Shown here piece by piece: positions 47,083 through 49,510 of a stretch of 49,510 nt of DNA (positions are counted from its first letter, which is position 1; each line of letters opens with the position of its first letter). The stretch covers positions 65,876 to 115,385 of the forward strand of contig NZ_BBMB01000006.1 in the NCBI RefSeq assembly GCF_000971235.1, written 5' to 3'. Both the position numbers and the translations under genes were made by a program. The notes under the pieces were generated by a model, which was not told where the DNA came from, ran no database searches, and saw only the letters and a list, made by a program, of their open reading frames with translations. This DNA is from Demequina subtropica. Its GTDB lineage: Bacteria > Actinomycetota > Actinomycetes > Actinomycetales > Demequinaceae.

Positions 47083-49476
47083 GTGACCATCAGCCGCAGC
47101 GCGCGCCTCGCGATCGGGACGGTCGCCGCGACCGCGAGCCTCGCGATCGCCACGCCCGCATGGACCGCATGCGCCCCCGCGACGGGCTCACCCAAGCCGC
47201 ACCCGCACGAGGCACCCGCGCCGACCTTCACCGAGGCGACGGTCCACGACCCGTCGGTGGTGACCGCAGGCGACCAGGTCTGGGTCTTCGGCTCCCACGG
47301 GGCGTCGGCCTACACGACGGACCTCATGAACTGGACCCAGAACTCGGTCGATCTGAGCCAGGACCCGGACAACCCGCTGTTCGAGGACATCTACACCGAG
47401 CTCGCGGAGACCTTCGCCTGGGCCCAGACCAGCACGTTGTGGGCGGCGGACGTGATCCAGCTCGCCGACGGCCGCTACTACATGTACTACAACGCCTGCA
47501 AGGGCGACTCCCCCCGCTCGGCTCTCGGCGTCGCGGTGTCCGACGACGTCGACGGCCCATACGAGGACCTGGGCATCATCCTCAAGTCCGGGATGTGGGA
47601 CGAGGAGTCGGAGAACCCCGGCGAGATCTACGACGCCACCATCCACCCCAACACCGTCGACCCCGACACGTTCTACGACGCCGACGGCAACCTCTGGATG
47701 GTCTACGGCTCGTACTCGGGCGGCATCTTCATCCTGCAGATGGACCCGGCCACCGGCCTGCCGCTCCCCGATCAGGGCTACGGCACGCACCTGGTCGGCG
47801 GCAACCACGCGCGCATCGAGGCGCCGACGATCCGCTACGACGAGGAGACCGGCTACTACTACCTCTTCCTGTCGTACGGCGGCCTCGGCGCGGACGGCGG
47901 CTACGAGGTCCGGGTCGCGCGCTCGGAGAGCCCCGACGGCCCGTACGTCGACGCCAACGGCCACGACATGTCGACCGTGAAGGGCGCGGAGGGCACGCTG
48001 TTCGACGACGCCTCGATCCAGGACTACGGCGTCAAGATCATGGACGGCTACCTCTTCACGCGCGAGGTGGGCGACCCCGGCACGGGCGCGGGCACCGGCT
48101 ACGTCTCCCCCGGCCACACCTCCTGGTACGACGACCCCGACACGGGCGACTCCTACATCGTCCTCCACTCGCGCTTCCCAGGCACCGGCGAGGTCCACAA
48201 CGTGCGGGTCAACCAGATGTTCATGGACGCCGACGGCTGGCCCGTGGTGGCCCCGTTCCGGTACGCGGGCGAGTCCGACGGCCGCCTCAAGGCCAAGGAC
48301 GTGGCGGGCACGTGGCAGATCGTGGACTTCGACACGGCGATCAGCGCCGCACCCGCCCTCCCCGTCGAGGTCACGCTCGCGCCGAACGGCCGCGTCACGG
48401 GCGACCTCACGGGCACCTGGAGGATCGGCCGCGACAACGCCGCGACGCTGCAGACCTCCGACGGCACCTACACGGGCGTGTTCACCCCCGTGTGGGACGA
48501 CCAGCGCGAGACCTGGAGCGTCGGCCTCACGGTGCAGGACTCCACGGGCGACTCCCTGTGGGGCCGCCAGGTGGTGGTCCTGAAGCCCAAGGACGCGGTC
48601 GCCGCGGTCGCGGCGGACCTCGACCTCGGCGACACCTCCGCGGTGGTCGCCGATCTCGACCTGCCCACCACGGGAACGAGCGGCACCACCATCACGTGGG
48701 AGAGCTCGGACCCGGCGCACGTCTCCACCACGGGCGACGTGACCCGGCCCGGCGTGGGCGAGGACGATGCGACGGTCACCCTCACGGCGACCATCCGGAA
48801 CGGCAAGGTCACCACGACCGTCGCCTTCACCGTGGTGGTGAAGGCGCGCCCGGCCCCGGTGCAGGTGGGAGCGTGGTCGTTCGAGGGCACGCTCGCGGAC
48901 GATGCCGGCGCACTCGCCATGCCGACCGTCACCGGCGACCGCATCGACAACACCGGCGGCACGGTGTCGTACGTGGCCGACGGCGTCAGCGGATCCGCGC
49001 TGCACCTCGACGGCGCGACCGGAGTCCGGCTCCCGGACGGCCTCATCCAGGGCGACACCTACACCGTGTCGCTGTGGCTGCGACCCTCTGCGCTCACGCC
49101 GTACACCACCGCGTTCTTCGCGGCGAGCTCGGGCACGCAGTTCCTCAGCGTGGTGCCGCAGGGCTGGAACGGCGAGACGATGCTGTGGTCCAACAACAAC
49201 GGCACCTGGTACGACGGCTTCACCGGGCAGCTGCTCCCGCTCGACGAGTGGACGCACGTCGCCTTCGCGGTCGACGCCGGCGAGGTGACGCTGTACATCG
49301 ACGGCGTCGACGTGGGTGCGAGCAGCGCCTTCAACGACGTGCTCACCAGCCCGACCGCGCTGTTCGCGCTCGGCGTCAACTGGTGGGACACCCCGTTCCA
49401 GGGCGACATCGACCAGCTCGCGATGTGGACGTCCGCCTTGACCCCTGAGGAGATCGCAGACCTCGCCACGGCCTGA
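47083..49476 (+). CDS. Secreted GH43 endo-arabinanase with GH43_C2-like, Ig-like and LamG-like domains
   Basis: A 797-residue exported protein. Residues 1-30 are a signal peptide ending around ATPAWTAC; the Cys30 after WTA could be a variant lipobox. The GH43 propeller (about 45-400) has TVHDPSVV (Asp56), WMVYGSYSGGIFILQMD (Asp in the VDPDTFYDADGN context), and RIEAPTIRYDEETGYYYLFL (Glu). Then comes a GH43_C2-like beta-barrel (about 400-505), an atrophied Ig-like domain (about 506-585) and a LamG jelly roll (about 590-795; DTYTVSLWLRPSALTPYT, WTHVAFAVDAGEVTLYIDGV). The start is the GTG 47083 with AGGAG six bases upstream. It likely cuts arabinan outside the cell. Confidence 0.93.
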   Translation: MTISRSARLAIGTVAATASLAIATPAWTACAPATGSPKPHPHEAPAPTFTEATVHDPSVVTAGDQVWVFGSHGASAYTTDLMNWTQNSVDLSQDPDNPLFEDIYTELAETFAWAQTSTLWAADVIQLADGRYYMYYNACKGDSPRSALGVAVSDDVDGPYEDLGIILKSGMWDEESENPGEIYDATIHPNTVDPDTFYDADGNLWMVYGSYSGGIFILQMDPATGLPLPDQGYGTHLVGGNHARIEAPTIRYDEETGYYYLFLSYGGLGADGGYEVRVARSESPDGPYVDANGHDMSTVKGAEGTLFDDASIQDYGVKIMDGYLFTREVGDPGTGAGTGYVSPGHTSWYDDPDTGDSYIVLHSRFPGTGEVHNVRVNQMFMDADGWPVVAPFRYAGESDGRLKAKDVAGTWQIVDFDTAISAAPALPVEVTLAPNGRVTGDLTGTWRIGRDNAATLQTSDGTYTGVFTPVWDDQRETWSVGLTVQDSTGDSLWGRQVVVLKPKDAVAAVAADLDLGDTSAVVADLDLPTTGTSGTTITWESSDPAHVSTTGDVTRPGVGEDDATVTLTATIRNGKVTTTVAFTVVVKARPAPVQVGAWSFEGTLADDAGALAMPTVTGDRIDNTGGTVSYVADGVSGSALHLDGATGVRLPDGLIQGDTYTVSLWLRPSALTPYTTAFFAASSGTQFLSVVPQGWNGETMLWSNNNGTWYDGFTGQLLPLDEWTHVAFAVDAGEVTLYIDGVDVGASSAFNDVLTSPTALFALGVNWWDTPFQGDIDQLAMWTSALTPEEIADLATA

Positions 49477-49496
49477 TCTCCTCACCCGAGGAGATC
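49475..49496 (+). terminator. Hairpin at the GH43 stop codon, adjacent to a duplicated 3' segment
   Basis: GATCTCCTC (49475-49483, containing the TGA stop) pairs with GAGGAGATC (49488-49496) over a 4-nt loop. The second arm belongs to a 23-base near-copy (49488-49510) of the gene's own 3' end (49447-49470). The window ends inside it, so a U tract cannot be checked. Confidence 0.5.
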
Positions 49497-49510
49497 GCAG
49501 ACCCGCCACG

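Noticed and set aside
3715..48905. GGACGATGC as an FtsK-orienting (KOPS-like) polar motif
   Set aside because: Copies are nearly equal on both strands (13 versus 11) in this window, so there is no visible polarity.
1..49510. tRNA, rRNA, CRISPR arrays, prophage or defence systems
   Set aside because: Both strands were looked at; no regular repeat-spacer pattern, cloverleaf, integrase, Cas, restriction or toxin gene was recognised.

Overview
This is a roughly 49.5 kb stretch of very high-GC DNA (by eye about 70% or more) from an actinobacterium. The evidence is the strong preference for G/C at third codon positions, frequent GTG starts, dense operons with 4-bp ATGA/GTGA stop-start overlaps, the HemD-plus-winged-helix nitrate regulator (NnaR type), and the actinobacterial LLM/CE1759 flavin pair and DUF222-HNH family. 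A Micrococcales-like relative (Cellulomonas/Demequina type) is my guess; the window has no rRNA or other phylogenetic marker. I see no tRNA, rRNA, CRISPR array, prophage or intact insertion sequence, so this is mostly ordinary chromosome with a carbohydrate-use flavour on the right.

Region 1 (1-11698, minus strand): a complete assimilatory nitrate/nitrite operon. It reads narK-type transporter, molybdopterin nitrate reductase, FAD/[2Fe-2S] electron-transfer subunit, nirB, nirD, the siroheme gene cysG, an nnaR-like HemD/winged-helix protein, a sirohydrochlorin chelatase, and the start of a MoeB/ThiF protein that runs off the left edge. Nearly every junction is a 1-13 bp gap or a short overlap. 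The operon makes its own siroheme and probably part of its molybdenum cofactor. Palindromic sites lie in the 300-bp leader upstream of narK.

Region 2 (11699-15690, minus): the heme precursor operon hemC-hemD-hemB-hemL. Region 3 (15743-21341): an MFS exporter with a DtxR/MntR regulator, a CopC-like secreted protein, and a divergent cassette of two GT4 glycosyltransferases plus an SGNH hydrolase. Region 4 (21403-23435, minus): two tandem, near-identical DoxX-like membrane proteins and a TetR regulator.

Region 5 (23531-32748, mostly plus): a GH3 beta-glucosidase with an MFS transporter, a fructosamine-kinase-like protein, a metallo-beta-lactamase-fold hydrolase (minus), the LLM monooxygenase/MarR/FMN reductase operon, and three small coupled genes ending in a pirin. 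Region 6 (32796-40306, minus): a DUF222-HNH protein, two cytoplasmic GH43 enzymes, glycerate kinase, an NADP-binding protein and a SAM methyltransferase-like protein. Region 7 (40411-49510): a DHA2 drug exporter, two tandem Nudix hydrolases, an SGNH hydrolase, a KstD-like flavoprotein with twin operators, a zinc alcohol dehydrogenase, and a secreted multidomain GH43 arabinanase.

A shared TTACATCG half-site lies upstream of both GH43 loci, suggesting that the secreted arabinanase and the cytoplasmic GH43 pair form one arabinan-use regulon. The most unusual window-wide signal is the 9-mer GGACGATGC: I found 24 copies on the two strands by hand, in several reading frames and often built from codons that are otherwise uncommon here. 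I do not recognise it as a described element.
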